A stretch of 64,000 bases of DNA from Monosporascus cannonballus (GCA_004154925.1 QJNS01000182.1:1-64000); one strand, 5' to 3'; positions 1 to 12,499 are shown, counted from the stretch's first letter. Notes: generated by a model from the sequence alone, not told the origin. Made by a program: numbers and translations.

Positions 1-471
1 CCCCCCCCCCCCCCCCCCCCCTTTTTTTGACGCCCTTGGATCACGCAGATCTTGGGGGCTTCAGGGTCTGCGTGTTGTTGCAGCCTTCTACTTCCGCCCT
101 TGCTAGGGTTTTGATGGCTTTTATATCTCGGGTCTACTCGAAGACGGACGACTGTCGGCAGAATCGATGCTAAATCTCTAATTTCATGCAGGTCTCTCGA
201 CGGAAGCACGTCTCGCGAATCCGCATACGTTGTAAACTTCTATTACCTCCATTATCTAACCGAAAGCCGCTAGGAACATGATGCGACTCGGTTTCGGTCT
301 GAAACATCCCGCGCATCGTTAACCGAATAAGCAACACCCGACCATTTTTCTTGCATTTCTGGCCGCGCAATATCCTTCTCTCCCTCATCCTGCCTGCGGC
401 GGCTGAATCGCAAAATCGGGATAATCGTAGGGGCGCCGGCGTTTGGGCGCGCCGCCTGAATATATACCGCC
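1..471. other. Upstream region of the formin gene with homopolymer start
   Basis: Non-coding sequence before the formin start codon. It opens with 21 C followed by 7 T, which looks like a homopolymer at a contig end or an assembly artefact. The remainder has ordinary composition and presumably holds the formin promoter and 5' UTR. I see no convincing TATA box or upstream gene. Open frames on the minus strand here run through the formin start and are not supported. Confidence 0.5.
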
Positions 472-3400
472 ATGTCATATCCCGACAAGTCTAGGCAGTC
501 TAGCGGCAAAGGCGGTTTCTTCTCCAGAAACAAGCATAGGAGCGACAAGCGAGCAACCGGGAGCGAAGAAGGCCGCCACCTCGGCCCCGATACCGATGCC
601 GTGTCTATAGCGTCACGTGGTTCTAGACATGCCAGGGCGTCATCGATTATATCGGTTGATCGACCTCTCACTCCCGATGCTGGTGTCAACAACTCGGCTG
701 GCGTGATTACCGCCATCCCATATGATAGTACCTATGCCGATCGCCGAAGTCCGGTTTCCGTCGATTTTCTTCCCCGAGACGATCAGATGCCTGCGCGCCG
801 AGAGCCGTTACCTCATCAGCTAAACAGCTCCACGAGTGACTTCCACCGCTATCCTTCCGTCGACCCGAAGGCCTTTGCTAGTGCTGCCGGATCCCACATG
901 TCAGGCACCCGGCTGTCTCCTGGGGCCTCGAATGTCACCATGGCAAGCACCGGCCATCAAACTCAATTCCAGCAATGGGGCTCTCCACAGCATAATATGC
1001 ATAGCAAAGAGAGTCTGCTTGCCGTCAACAATCCCGCCTATGGCGAGCGATGGGACTCCCTGGGCCTCCCGTACGGCAGGGCATCAAGAGCAAGCGACCA
1101 GTCCAGCATCTTTTCCGGTAACGGGGGGCCCAATGATCTCCGCTCATCCAGATTGGCACCCCCGGGTGCCGCCACCTCTCAGAGCTCCATCGCTTCGTAC
1201 CAGTCCAATGGCAGGGACTACAGCCGCTTGACCAAACTCCCAGCCCCGCCCGGGGTTCAGCAGAATGTCGACGGCCTTTCGCTCACGCGACCGGCCGACG
1301 ATAGAGTTACCGAACATATGTTCTACGAGCTGATGCAAAAGCGAGGATGGCACAACCTGCCCGAGCAGGCGCGCCGACAGATGGTGGCCTACCCGGCCTC
1401 CAAGAAGTGGACTCTCATCTATCAGGACCGTCTCACTGAGCTTCAAGGTGAGAAGAGGAGGCAGACCGCAAGGCCGGGACAGTACTCGGATGCTACCAAT
1501 GTCGCCGCGTCCTCCGACGAAGAAGGCTCGCCTGAGTGGTATGTGCGAAAGGTCATGGAAAACACCTTGGATTCGAAAGGATTGAGCAGTCTCGAAGTCA
1601 ACCTGAGGACGCAACAGATAGGATGGGTTAGGCGGTTCATCGATTGCCAGGGCCAGGTGGCTCTCACCAACGTGCTGTTGAAGATTAATCGCAAGACCGC
1701 GATAGGACCCGCGGCGCCGGCTACGGCAAACAGCAGCGAAAAAAGTCTCGAAAAGGAGCACGATATCGTGAAGTGCCTCAAGGCCCTCCTTAACAACAAA
1801 TACGGTGCCGACGATGCTCTGGCCCACCAGCAAGTAGTCGTGGCTCTGGCGACCTCGCTCATCTCCCCGCGAATGACAACGCGAAAATTAGTGAGCGACA
1901 TATTAACTTTCCTATGTCACTGGAAGGGGGACGGCCAGGACAAGCGCGATGGCCATCGGAAGGTCATCCAGGCCATGGACGTGGTCAAGGCCCAACAGAA
2001 CGAGAACGGTCGATTCGACGCTTGGATGCGCCTTGTTGAGGTCACGGTCGATGGACGGGGGAAGATGGGTAGTCTCGTGGGAGCTAGCGAGGAAGTACGC
2101 AGCGGTGGTGTCGGCATGGAGAACCTCCTGATGGAATACGCCGTCGCGACTCTAATCCTCATCAACATGATCATCGATGCGCCGGAAAATGACCTCCAGC
2201 TGCGGATGCATATCAGGGCGCAGTTTGGCGCTTGTGGGATCAAGCGGATCCTCACCAAGATGGAAGCATTCCAATATGACCTGATCGACAAGCAAATCGA
2301 ACGGTACCGGACTAACGAGGCCATCGACTACGAGGATATGCTCGACCGCGAGAACAGTAGCATGAAAGACAGCATCGAGGACGATGTTAAGGACTTGAAC
2401 GATCCTACTCAGATCGTCGATGCGATCCAGCAGCGGCTGCACGGAACGCCCACTCAGGACTACTTCGTCTCCGCGCTTCAGCACCTGCTTCTCATGCGGG
2501 ACAATGAAGGAGAGGAGCGGCTGCGAATGTTTCAACTCGTGGACGCCATGCTCAGCTACGTGGCCATGGACAGACGACTGCCAAATATGGACCTCAAGCA
2601 GAGCCTGAATTTCACTGTCCAAAACCTTCTAGACAAGTTACATACCGATTCCGAGGCGCGACAGGCCTTGGATGAGGCTCTCGAGTCTCGGCGGATCGCC
2701 GAGGCGGCGATGGCCGAACGGGATGAGGTCAGGGCGCAGTTGGAACTGGGTGCTGATGGCCTCGTAGGGAAGCTTCAGAAGCAACTGGACGAGCAGGCTA
2801 GGTTCATCGAAGCTCAGCGGCGACACATGGATGGGTTAAAGGCCGAGATCGAGAACATTCAGACTGTCCGTGCAAAGGAGGCCCAGCGCTATGAACTGGA
2901 AACTCGCGAGCTGTATCTCATGCTCAGAGACGCCCAAGACGTGGCCGCGTCGCAGGCCGTCAAAAGTGCTGCCGGTGGCAAGGTGCCGGATGAGGATCCA
3001 TCCCGCATGCAGGGCATCTTGGACCGGGAGAAGCTCATGGACCGGTTGGCGATGCAGCTCGAGAGGCAGAAGACCCAGTACAAGCTCGAGGGGAGAGTGT
3101 GGGGCGAGACCATCGGTCTTTCGGATCGCCTGCGGGCGCTTCGTGAAGAAATGGACGGCTATTCTGCGCCCGAGGGTGCAGGGCTCCCCCCCGACACGCT
3201 CTCCGCTCCTGGGATGTTTGGCACCGTCAATCGCAACACCAGGATATCCAGGAAGCCTGTCGCTCCACCAGAGGGGCAGGGACTCGAAGGGATCGAGGAT
3301 GAAGACGTTGTGTACGAGAAGCCGAGAGTCGTCGAAATTCGGAGGCCCGTCATGGATCCCAAACAGGCGAGCAGCTTCCTTAGCGAGATCCACGCCAAGG

Positions 3401-5858
3401 GCAAGAAATATGAGGGAAGCGATTCGGAGGACGGTGATGGTGTGACTACTGGTCCTTCGCATCCCAGCCTCGAGTCTGAATCTCCCATCACTCCCGGCGA
3501 GAGTGAACCGCCCAAGATCGAGGTGACTTCGGAGGAGGCCGGTGCTCCGCCACCGCCGCCACCCCCACCCCCCCCTCCACCCATGCCAGGCCAGATCCCG
3601 GGAGCTGCTCCACCTCCGCCTCCGCCACCACCGCCTCCGATGCCCGGGCACATCCCGGGGGCTGCTCCGCCTCCGCCTCCCCCCCCGCCGATGCCCGGTA
3701 TGGGAGGCATGCCACCCCCGCCTCCGCCGCCCATGCCAGGCGGTATGTCTGGCCACTTCCTCTCCGCGCAAGGCAACTATGCCGCGCCCCCCACTACTGG
3801 CCTGCCTGTAGTAAGGCCTAGGAAGAAGCTGAAGGCATTCCACTGGGATAAAGTCGACACCCCAGAAACAAGTCACTGGGCGGCGCATGCTCCTTCGGCA
3901 GAGGAGAGGGAAGAAAAGTATGCAGAACTCAGCAAGAAGGGTATCCTGGACGAAGTCGAGAAGCTCTTCAAGGCTAAGGAGGTCAAGAAAATCGGTGGTG
4001 GAGGCTCTAAGAAGGATGACAAGAAGCAAATCATTAGCGGTGATTTGCGGAAAGCTTACGGTAAGCATGCGCCGTGCACACTGTTCGCCTTAATATGAAG
4101 GCTAACTCATGTTTAGCAATCGCCCTTTCCAAATTCTCTCATTACTCCGTAGAGAAGATAGTGCAGATGGTCATCCACTGCGACAAAGAAGTGCTCGACA
4201 ACCCAGTGGTAATGGAGTTCCTGCAAAAGGACGAGCTTTGCAATATCCCAGACAACACCGCGAAGCAGATGGCGCCTTACAGCAAGGATTGGACCGGCCC
4301 AGACGCCAACAAAGAAGAACGAGAATTGGACCCCAACGAGCTCACGCGAGAAGACCAAATCTATCTCCAGACCGCATTCGAACTTCATCACTATTGGAAG
4401 AGCAGGATGCGGGCGTTAACATTGACTAAGAACTACGAGGCTGATTACGAGGAGATCACAGACAAGATGAACCAGGTCGTTAGTGTATCGGAATCTCTCC
4501 GCGACTCTGTGTCGCTGATGAACGTGCTTGGACTTATTTTGGATATCGGTAACTATATGAATGATGCCAACAAGCAGGCCCGTGGATTCAAGCTGAGCTC
4601 TCTCGCACGTCTGGGGATGGTCAAGGACGACAAGAACGAGTCAACGCTGGCTGACTTAGTCGAACGTATCGTGCGCAATCAATATCCTGAATGGGAAGGT
4701 TTCGCGACGGACATTCAGGACATCATGACCGCACAGAAGATCAATATCGAGCAGTTGCAGTCGGACGCCAAAAGGTACATCGACAATATACGCAATGTGC
4801 AGATGTCGCTTGACAGCGGAAACCTCAGCGATCCTAAGAAATTCCATCCTCAGGACCGGGTATCCCAAATAGTACAGCGCTGCATGAAGGAAGCACGGCG
4901 GAAGGCCGAACAGATGGAACTATATCTGGAGGAGATGACCCGGACCTACAACGACATCATGGTGTTCTATGGCGAAGATCCTACAGATGACAATGCGCGC
5001 CGAGACTTTTTTGCCAAATTAGCCCTGTTCCTCCAAGATTGGAAGAAGAGCAGGGAGAAGAACATGGCGTACGAGGAGAACAGGCGCAGGAACGAGGCAA
5101 GTATGAAGCGCAAGCAACAGGCCCAGCTCAAGACATCGAGCGCTGGGGTCGAAGGAGCGCCGCCGTCGCCAAATTCAGCTGGTGCCATGGACTCCCTACT
5201 GGAGAAGCTTCGCGCCGCGGCGCCACAGACGAGAGATCAAAGAGACCGCAGAAGACGCGCCCGCCTGAGGGACAGGCACCAGGTGCGCATCGCCTCGGGT
5301 CAGAAGATCCCCGACCTCAACGAGATCCCCGAGGCGGAAGCCGGCCTGCGCGGCAAAAACGCCGAGACGACCACTGCTACCGTGGACTCTGATGGCAACC
5401 CCGTCAACCCTGACGTGTCGCGCCCGAACACAACAGAGGGCGCGCAGCGTGAAGCTGCTGGGGAGGATGCTGAGGAAGACGGCCTTGCGCAGAGAGCCGC
5501 CATGCTACTACAGGATATGCGGGGCGGTGGCGACGGTGCCGCAGACGATTCCGATGGACCCGAGAAGAAGGAGAGTTTGAGGAGGTCCGCCGCCGAGGAG
5601 AGGAGAGCGAGACGGCGGAGACTGAAGGGAGGTTCCGCCGCGAACTCAGCTGCCGGTGGCGGCGGTGGCGGTGATGCCGCCGGTAGTGGTGATGGCGCTG
5701 GTGGTGGCGGTGATGATGCCGGTGGCGGTGATACTGGCGGTGGCGGCGATGGAGGAGAGGAAGCGGCGCCGAGCGAGGCAACGAAGAGCCCAGCCGCGTC
5801 TACGACGGATGAGACGCCCACTACTACTATGACGGAACCTACCACAGTGGAAGAGTGA
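472..5858 (+). CDS. sepA: Diaphanous-related formin, SepA/Bni1 type
   Basis: Formin that nucleates and elongates unbranched actin filaments at hyphal tips and septa, activated by Rho GTPases. Two exons, 472-4060 and 4117-5858, give 1776 residues, the usual length for filamentous fungi. The 56-bp intron has donor GTAAGC, a GCTAAC branch site and acceptor TTTAG; splicing restores the FH2 run KAYAIALSKF. Domains in order: serine-rich N-terminus; GTPase-binding/FH3 region from about residue 280 to 690; coiled coil about 727-820; FH1 about 1024-1097 with polyproline blocks separated by PMPG-type spacers; FH2 from about 1117 (RKKLKAFHWDKVD) to about 1500; DAD near 1554 (AMDSLLEKLR followed by basic RRRAR). 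The last ~110 residues are a Gly/Asp/Ala low-complexity tail. The complete GBD-FH3-FH1-FH2-DAD order implies autoinhibition. Start chosen as the first ATG of the open frame. Confidence 0.95.
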
Positions 5859-6490
5859 GCGGACTTTGCCGGCCGAGTGACCGACTACATCACTATTATA
5901 TTATTGCTGCAAGGCTTGCGGCGGCGAGCGACGCTACAGAGTGGAGGAAAGGGGGAGCGTGCTACCGTCGCCTCCATCGGAGGCCCCCCCCCCCCTTTGC
6001 TGGGGGTCGTATATACGTACCCACGTCTCATCTGCGTCTACCACGATACGATACTGTAATGTCTACCTACCTACCTGCCAACCCACCTACCTATATATGC
6101 ATATATCGAAGCTGTCGAAGGATGAGAATTCTAGCCGGGAAACGGGGAAGGCCCGCGTACGCGCACGCATGCGATGCTTGGTCGTCTGGTGTTTGAGACG
6201 AGAGAGCCCGCAGGGCTTTCGCGGGATGAGAAGGCACTCAGCCTGGCGGACACAATAATGGGGCCCATTAGAAAGGCGGCGATGACATACTGGGAGAAAG
6301 GGAGGGGAGTTGGAGAGGATGCTTTACCTACCTACCCATCTATTTACTTAGGCAATACAACAGCGAGGCGAGGGCAACGAGGGATGGCGGCGCTGGATGG
6401 CACCCTTGTACGGAACCGGTGGGTGGTGGTAGTATAGTATATTCTAGGTATATCGCCTAGTCGGAAATTTATAGGGGAGATGTATATGTG
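5859..6490. other. Formin 3' region, no gene
   Basis: Downstream region of the formin gene. It contains a C-rich run near 5986 and CTAC-type short repeats near 6063-6095. Several short open frames occur, but none has recognisable protein features or splice structure. Confidence 0.4.
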
Positions 6491-7123
6491 TCACTTTTGC
6501 ATGCGCGTATGGACATAGCGTGGATTAAGTTGTGCTCGAGCCGCATATATAATGCTGTGCTGTGGCTTTCCTCTATTAGGTGCTCTGCTTACGATTGAAT
6601 ATTTCCTAGAAGTAACCGCGCTAGTCTCTCTCTGCGTTGACCCGAAGAAAGAGCGCATACCCGAGATCGGGGTGACCGCAGTAGAAGACGACGACGATGA
6701 GGAGAGCTCCGCGGATGAGGGCACGGTGCGGGCCGCACGCTCGTGGCCAATCCGGGGTTTCTTCAACGTCAGCTCTTCTCCGGAGAGTTTGTGGATATGG
6801 TCGTATTTCTCGACAAGGTCTGCGGCATTTTGCATCAAGAGCTCTCGAGGGTACCATTCGTCATACTTTGCTTCATAACCCCTCCATCGGACAAGGTATT
6901 CCAAGACGGGTCGGATTCCTGCGTGGGAGACTCTGCGGGATAACAACTTCTCTATCTCGAAAGAGATATATTCGTCGTCCCCGTCAACAAACACACGTCC
7001 CGGCTGTGGTCTTTTCCTTGGCTCTGGGTCCCCTTGCCTCGTGGCGCGGGAAAACAAGTGCGCCACTGAGGGGGACCTGCATTGGCCAGCTCTCGTCATA
7101 ATAGTTAAGCCACCACTCGCCAT
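6491..7123 (-). CDS. Orphan chromodomain protein, possibly retroelement-derived
   Basis: A 210-residue open frame with a chromodomain at about residues 44-112 (6788-6994). Visible hallmarks are FEIEKLL at the start of the fold, then YLVRWRGY, a W-Y-P turn (DEWYP) and a closing helix LVEKYDHIHK. Chromodomains of this form bind methylated histone tails and are commonly the C-terminal tail of Ty3/gypsy integrases, but no integrase core, RT or LTR lies around it and its base composition matches the neighbouring genes rather than the AT-rich repeats. It may be a domesticated or decayed integrase tail. The rest of the protein is low complexity with a serine run. The start is uncertain because an upstream exon could exist; a short-lived pseudogene cannot be excluded. 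Confidence 0.55.
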   Translation of the reverse strand: MASGGLTIMTRAGQCRSPSVAHLFSRATRQGDPEPRKRPQPGRVFVDGDDEYISFEIEKLLSRRVSHAGIRPVLEYLVRWRGYEAKYDEWYPRELLMQNAADLVEKYDHIHKLSGEELTLKKPRIGHERAARTVPSSAELSSSSSSSTAVTPISGMRSFFGSTQRETSAVTSRKYSIVSRAPNRGKPQHSIIYAARAQLNPRYVHTRMQK

Positions 7124-7540
7124 CTACGCGTATCCCCTCGACAATGCGATCTTTATATACCTATGGAAGTTCTTTTTAAGGAAATCCGAATAAATCGCAG
7201 GACTTGATTTCCTGGATGAAATAAGTTACTATAGTCGTTAGTCGGGCATGACTTAATCATTTCTCATACATCTGCTCCTTCATATTGCCTATCAAAGGGG
7301 GCTTAACTATTTTGTCCAGAGCCTGATAGGGTGAGTGAGGGGCGGTGCCTATGAGTGGAAGGATCGCCTCGCCGAATGTCATCTTGGGGACTGGGCTGTG
7401 CCTCGTCGCCCCTCTTCTCCTCTCAACCTCGTTTTTATCGATTTTACCCATTAAACCTCAATTGAGATGCGCAGCAGAACTAACTGAGTTTGGAAGAATC
7501 GCGCTTATCATTGTCCTTGTAAGCTTCGTCGCCGTAGGAG
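7124..7540. other. Intergenic region between chromodomain ORF and hydrolase
   Basis: About 420 bp between divergently arranged reading frames; it presumably contains the hydrolase promoter. No gene or RNA is recognised. Confidence 0.4.
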
Positions 7541-9948
7541 ATGGCGACAGGGCATTCTCCGGAAAAGTTAGGGTGCGCCCGACGCTCACCGTTGAACCCT
7601 CCATCCAAGCCGAATAATCAGCGGCTTCTGTGGACGGTATCTCTCCTGATCTTCACTTTATGGGTACTGGGACCGTATGGCCGATCGTTCGTCCGCGATC
7701 ACCTTCGCCATGGAAACGAAGGCGAAAATATCATGGGATCTTCGACCGCCTGGAGTGATGTGAGTGCCGTCGCCGTATGAAGTCTGATTATTCATGGGGA
7801 CATACTAAGCTCATACGATTTTTGATAGATAACTCCAAGCGAAAAGCTCGTGTGGCATCCATGCCCTGGAGACGGATATGCTCAGTGTGCTCGGCTCACC
7901 GTTCCAATGGACTACCACCGTCCTTTGAACGAGTCGGCGGACAACCCGAAGGTCCATATAGCACTGGCGATGGTTCCCGGGGTAAACCGTACCGCCGGGG
8001 ACCCCGCATCTTACTCGGAGTCGCCCATGCTCGTGAATCCAGGCGGTCCCGGGGGCGGTGGCGCCGGTTTCGCCCTCAACGCCGGCCGACTGCTGCAAGG
8101 ACTCGTCGGCGACCACCACGACATAATCGGGTTCGACCCCAGGGGCGTCGGGGCGACGACGCCGGCGGCCAACTGCTTCGCAGCGCCCGACGACGGGCTG
8201 GGCCTCGATGGCCACAACATCGCCCTGATCAACCGCCTGAGCTGGCTGCTGTCAGGGCATGAGGTCGGCCTCATCAACTCCAGCAACGTTGCCCTGGGCA
8301 AGATCGACGTGCGGGCCAGGGCAATGGCGCGGCTGTGCAAGAAGATCGACGACCAGGAGGGCGAGGGCAGCATCTTCCGCTACGCTAACACGGCGAACGT
8401 CGCGAGGGACATGCTCTCCATCGTCCACGCTTGGGACGAGTGGAGATCATCCACTTTAGTGACAGTCCCGCACGCTGAGGAAGCCCCCCATCAGGAGCCG
8501 GAGGCCGTGGACGCGGCTGCCCGCCTCGAAGAAAGCACCGGTACGGTAGAGCCCGCTCGTAGCACGAAGGGCAAACTGGTCTACTGGGGCTTCAGCTACG
8601 GGACGCTTCTGGGAGCAACTTTCGCGAGCATGTTCCCCGACGCGGTTGGCCGCTTGGTCCTCGACGGCGTCGTCGATGCGGATCACTACGTCCAACCGAC
8701 CTGGGTCGACAGCCTCATCGACGCGGATGCAATATGGGAGGCGTTCTTCGTCTACTGCCACGAGGCGGGACAGGACTGCAGACTCTTCCGCCCCGGAGAC
8801 GACGTCGACGGTATAAAGCGGCGCTTTCACGATATCATGAACCGGCTCCAGGAGCGGCCCGAGATCGTCATCCCGCTGCGACCAGACGAGAACGTGCCCG
8901 CCCTCGTCACTGCGGGCGATGTGAAGATGGTCCTGTTTTCTTCGCTCTATTCGCCGGTGGCCGCTTTCCCGTTCGTCGCGGGTCTTCTCGATGTCATTTT
9001 TGAAGGCAGCCTGAACCAGACCACCTTCCCCCCGGTTCTTCCGATGCTTTGCCACAATCTCAGCTTGCCGGTGTGGCCTGATGATTCTCAGGTAACTATT
9101 ATGTGTAGTGATAAGCGATATAAAGTAAGGGAGACAGACCCCCGGCTGCCAACTTCGAAAGAATAGCACTGACAAGTCCTAGCTGAACGAGGATGTCCCC
9201 GCCCTTCAGGAACGCTTCGAGAAGATGGCCTCGTACTCTTCGTTCGCGGATGTTGTAAGTAGTCTCTGTTTACGTTTCCAAAAAAAAAAAAAAAAAAAAA
9301 AGGGATCTATCCCCTAGCTGACACATTCGGTAGTGGATGGGCTTGAACATAGGCTGCGACGGATGGGAGATCGAGGCCAAAGACCCCCCAATGAGATGGG
9401 GCGACCACCCGGCCCACAAGCCGGCGCCGATCGACACGAGCTTCCCCATCCTCTTCCTCTCCAGCCGCCGCGACCCCGTGACGCCGCTCCACGCCGCCCT
9501 CAAGATGACGCGCAAGTTCGCCGGCGCGAGCATCGTCGAGCAGGCGTCCGACGGCCACTGCACCCTGTCCTGCGTCTCGCTCTGCACGGCCCGGCACGTC
9601 CGCGCCTACGTCAACGACGGGGTCCTGCCGCCGTCGCCGAGGTTCGACTCCGGCGATAAGGATAAGGGCGAGTGGACCACCTGCGAGTGTGACGAGAAAC
9701 CCTGGAGCTCTTTCGGTGGCCGAGTCGGCCCGACGGAACAGGACAGGTTGACGACTGCGGCCGACGATGCGCACACGCTCGAGGAACTGGAGATCATGGC
9801 GTCATACCACGGGTTGCGCAACCATTTCGTCGCACAGACGGCTTCGCGGCTTGTAGATGAGCTCAACCCCCTGCGATCGCTTATCGTGGATATGCCGTCG
9901 CGGCTCTCCAGAGAGCCACAGACCTGTAGCCTGCGCAGCCCCAACTAA
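7541..9948 (+). CDS. Membrane-anchored TAP-type alpha/beta hydrolase (serine peptidase-like)
   Basis: Alpha/beta hydrolase of the tripeptidyl-aminopeptidase (TAP) family, which removes short peptides from protein N-termini. Four exons, 7541-7759, 7829-9091, 9183-9254 and 9334-9948, give 722 residues; all three introns (69, 91 and 79 bp) lie between codons. A hydrophobic segment at about residues 28-44 follows a short N-terminus, suggesting a type II membrane anchor. Family marks: oxyanion loop NPGGPGGGG from residue 143, GFDPRGVG, nucleophile S329 in GFSYGT, Asp565 in SRRDPVTP and His593 in SDGHC, the last two within the TAP C-terminal domain. The catalytic triad is therefore complete. Exon 2 begins with ITPSEKLVWHPC, a typical family start of the mature domain. 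The third intron contains a 22-A run. The exact substrate cannot be read from sequence. Confidence 0.88.
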
Positions 9949-11341
9949 CTGATCGGAGGCGGTGCTTCTTGAACTCTCCCCGCGAGCACATATATTGTCG
10001 TAAGGATACGCGGATACTCAGTCTGGTAGATAGCGAACTTCGTAGGAATTGCATGTTTTCGAATCGCGTGACACGTCGTACTGAAATGGGGCGATCGAGA
10101 ACTGCTATAGAAGCTTCACTCTGCTAGTAATCGTAATTCATATGGGCCGCGAGATACTGGTTCATGTTTCATATATACAGGTTAGTGAATGCCCTGGGGC
10201 TACGATATCTCCTCTCAGGACGCCTCTGTACTAGGCGTTCACCATTCCTCGGCCAAACGAACGCCCGGACGTCATCCTCGTGATCTGAAATCTCAAGCCA
10301 AACCCCGGTTTCCATATCGCTTCTGTGCTACGTCCCATCCTATAGAAGTAACAGTTTGTGTAGCCACTGTCTCCAGGGGCATAAGCTGCCTTGAACTCCA
10401 CATCGTCGCAGCAGGATGACAGGATGGTACATCATTGATGATTAATAGTCCTAAAAAGTAGAATACAAATATTGGTCAAGCACATGCATAACTGATAGCT
10501 TCTGCGAGCCTCGGTGGATTTCCCCACGCCGATGCATTAGCTCTCATGCTTGAGCCGCTCGCGGGACGGGACGCCAAGCATACAGACGCGGCCCTGCCCT
10601 CCATGGAGTGGGTTGTTGGAGGGCCGTCTTGGCGACTGCGTCTCCCCCCGGGATGGCACCCTCTCTGGGAGCATGAACATGAGAAGTGGTGGTCACTCGT
10701 TGGTTCCTAGCAGTTGATGCGACTCGCGCTACCCGGGAAAAGGCATCGACTCTTTTAATTCGAGATTCCGTCGTGCCGATGCCAGGGGTCCGCTAAGACA
10801 TAGCTCTTTCAAAACGGGTTGAACGGAACCCGGAAACCCGACTTGAGAGCAGGCGAGGAGCTTAAGCGAGGCCTTCATCCCCTTACGCTGTCCACGCGAG
10901 TGGTGTTATTGTCATCCTGAGATCCGTGTTGCTAGGGCTTAGTTCCTGATTGGACGGGGAAGGGAATCCCGAGGTGTCGTCCTGGACGCCTTTGGAGCAT
11001 TAGAACAGTCTTCCAGGGTCAATATCAGCGCTGTGAAGTCGATCTAGCGACGTGGGAAGTCACTGAGGATGTCGAAGTACGGATAAGACTCGGTTGTGGT
11101 AATGAGGTTACACGCTTATCAGTGAGGCATTGGGACCAAAGTAACCCTGGCCATACGACAGACAGGAAGATATAAGAATATGGTTATTAGTTGTTTGCAG
11201 CTGTGGGTGCCTCCTTGTCCCGGAACGTCTGTCAGGGCGTGTAGCAGCGATATCACTCAATGTAGACATCCGCATGCAAGAATCGCTAGGACGTCAAGCA
11301 CCATGTAAGTTTCCTTCAGTGGTTCTACGACCAATGGTAGC
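9949..11341. other. Convergent intergenic region, no gene seen
   Basis: About 1.4 kb between the 3' ends of the hydrolase and the phosphodiesterase. Short open frames such as one at 10189-10419 lack family features. I looked for tRNA arms and found none. Composition is ordinary. Confidence 0.4.
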
Positions 11342-12056
11342 TCACAGTGTCTTGGTCGCAATCGGCTTCCAGTCCGCAACAGGCTTGTCAGTCGGCACCA
11401 ACCACAGGACACCGCCCTCCCAACCATTCAAACCCCCCTGGGCATGGGAGTCCGACCCCGCCAATGCGACTCCCTTCGACTTGACGAGCTTCACAATTTC
11501 TTGCAGCTTGGCCTCGTCAATCAGGTTCTCTCCACTAACGCTAGGGTCAGGCGCCATTGATGCCATACCGGAAAGCTGCGGAGGGTCAACGAGCAGGCAC
11601 TCACTATATCAAGCTAACATGCGGACCAAATGCGGATCTCCATTCCTGGAGCCACTGTTCTGACTTGCTGCTGATAGTCTCCTCTCCGTTGACTCCGCGG
11701 GCGCGCGCGAGCCCGGCGATGCTCCGCACCCCCTCGAAGACGACCCTGATGTAACAGCGCCGGAAGAACGTATCCTCGGTGCGCACGTCCTCGAACCGGA
11801 CCTGGACGTCACGCGCCGCCGGCCAGGGGATGGAGTCCAGCCACTCCTGGGGCGCGTCCCCGTAGACGGCCGGGGGTATGTTTGACGTTAGCGTCATGTG
11901 CGGGGCGAAGGTCGGCCCCGTCAGGTCCGGGAATCTGGACGGCAGTTGCTCCGACACAAGCTCGGAGATGATCCCGTGCAGAGGGTGCGAGGCGGGTGGG
12001 ATTAACCACAGGGATGAGCCGGGCATCTTTGCATTCACTACCGAGTGTCTTGGCAC
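11342..12056 (-). CDS. cpd1: 2',3'-cyclic-nucleotide 3'-phosphodiesterase (2H family)
   Basis: CPDase of the 2H phosphoesterase superfamily; the yeast Cpd1 relative hydrolyses ADP-ribose 1'',2''-cyclic phosphate, a by-product of tRNA splicing. Two exons on the minus strand, 12056-11605 and 11540-11342, give 216 residues, close to the usual size. The 64-bp intron starts GTGAGT and ends CCTAG; joining gives HVSLIYVSGENL, whereas reading through hits an immediate stop. Both catalytic H-x-T/S motifs are present: H53-M-T55 in APHMTLTSN and H146-V-S148 in GPHVSLIY. The N-terminal SSLWLIPP strand and the C-terminal GGVLWLVP strand fit the fold. An alternative start is Met11 (MPGSSLW), which is where many homologues begin. 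It is transcribed divergently from the S28 peptidase. Confidence 0.88.
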
Positions 12057-12499
12057 TCACTGAGGGAGCAGCGAAGGTTCAAGGCTATCAGTGTGGTATG
12101 AAGCGGAGGGTGGTGTAACAGGCTAAGTTGAGACGGAGTTCAGTCTTTCCGGAGGGTTCCAATTCATTAAAGTCACATGGCAGACGCCTTCAATAAATGG
12201 GATCTCTAGCCAAGTAGTCGGGGGGATTACACCTCGCAGTCGTCATTGAAGCTGTCCGCACTTACCTAAGCTGGGATGATCAGCCGAAGTTCTTGGCGGC
12301 GCTGGGCAGTTTCACGGGTATCTTGTGTTATCGGGCCAACGCGACCAACCTCTGCTATAGTAAACAATTAGCTAGAATGAGCTAGTCCTTTTGAACGATG
12401 ACCATGCTGCCTGATATTCGAATACCTTCTTTCGCCTCTTTACCTTAAGATTATTTAACGAGTATCACTATACAATTAATAATTGAGCAGCTGGACGCC
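12057..12499. promoter_or_regulatory. Divergent promoter region
   Basis: The 443 bp between the start codons of the phosphodiesterase (minus) and the S28 peptidase (plus) must contain both promoters. The last ~80 bp before the peptidase start are AT-rich. No specific operator is identified. Confidence 0.45.

Noticed and set aside
3159..3776. Long minus-strand open frames opposite the formin FH1 region, glycine-rich
   Set aside because: They are the complement of the polyproline FH1 codons and have no independent features.
5300..5845. Proline/serine-rich minus-strand frame opposite the formin tail
   Set aside because: Complement of the Gly/Asp/Ala low-complexity tail of the formin; no start context or domain.
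8456..9175. 239-codon minus-strand frame opposite the hydrolase
   Set aside because: Lies wholly antisense to a gene with a complete catalytic triad and crosses its intron; shadow frame.
10189..10419. 76-codon frame between hydrolase and phosphodiesterase
   Set aside because: Length is expected by chance and no family or splice partner is seen.
11576..11604. Shorter 29-bp intron in the phosphodiesterase gene using CCGCAG
   Set aside because: Too short for the spliceosome and gives the wrong frame; the 64-bp intron restores the family sequence.
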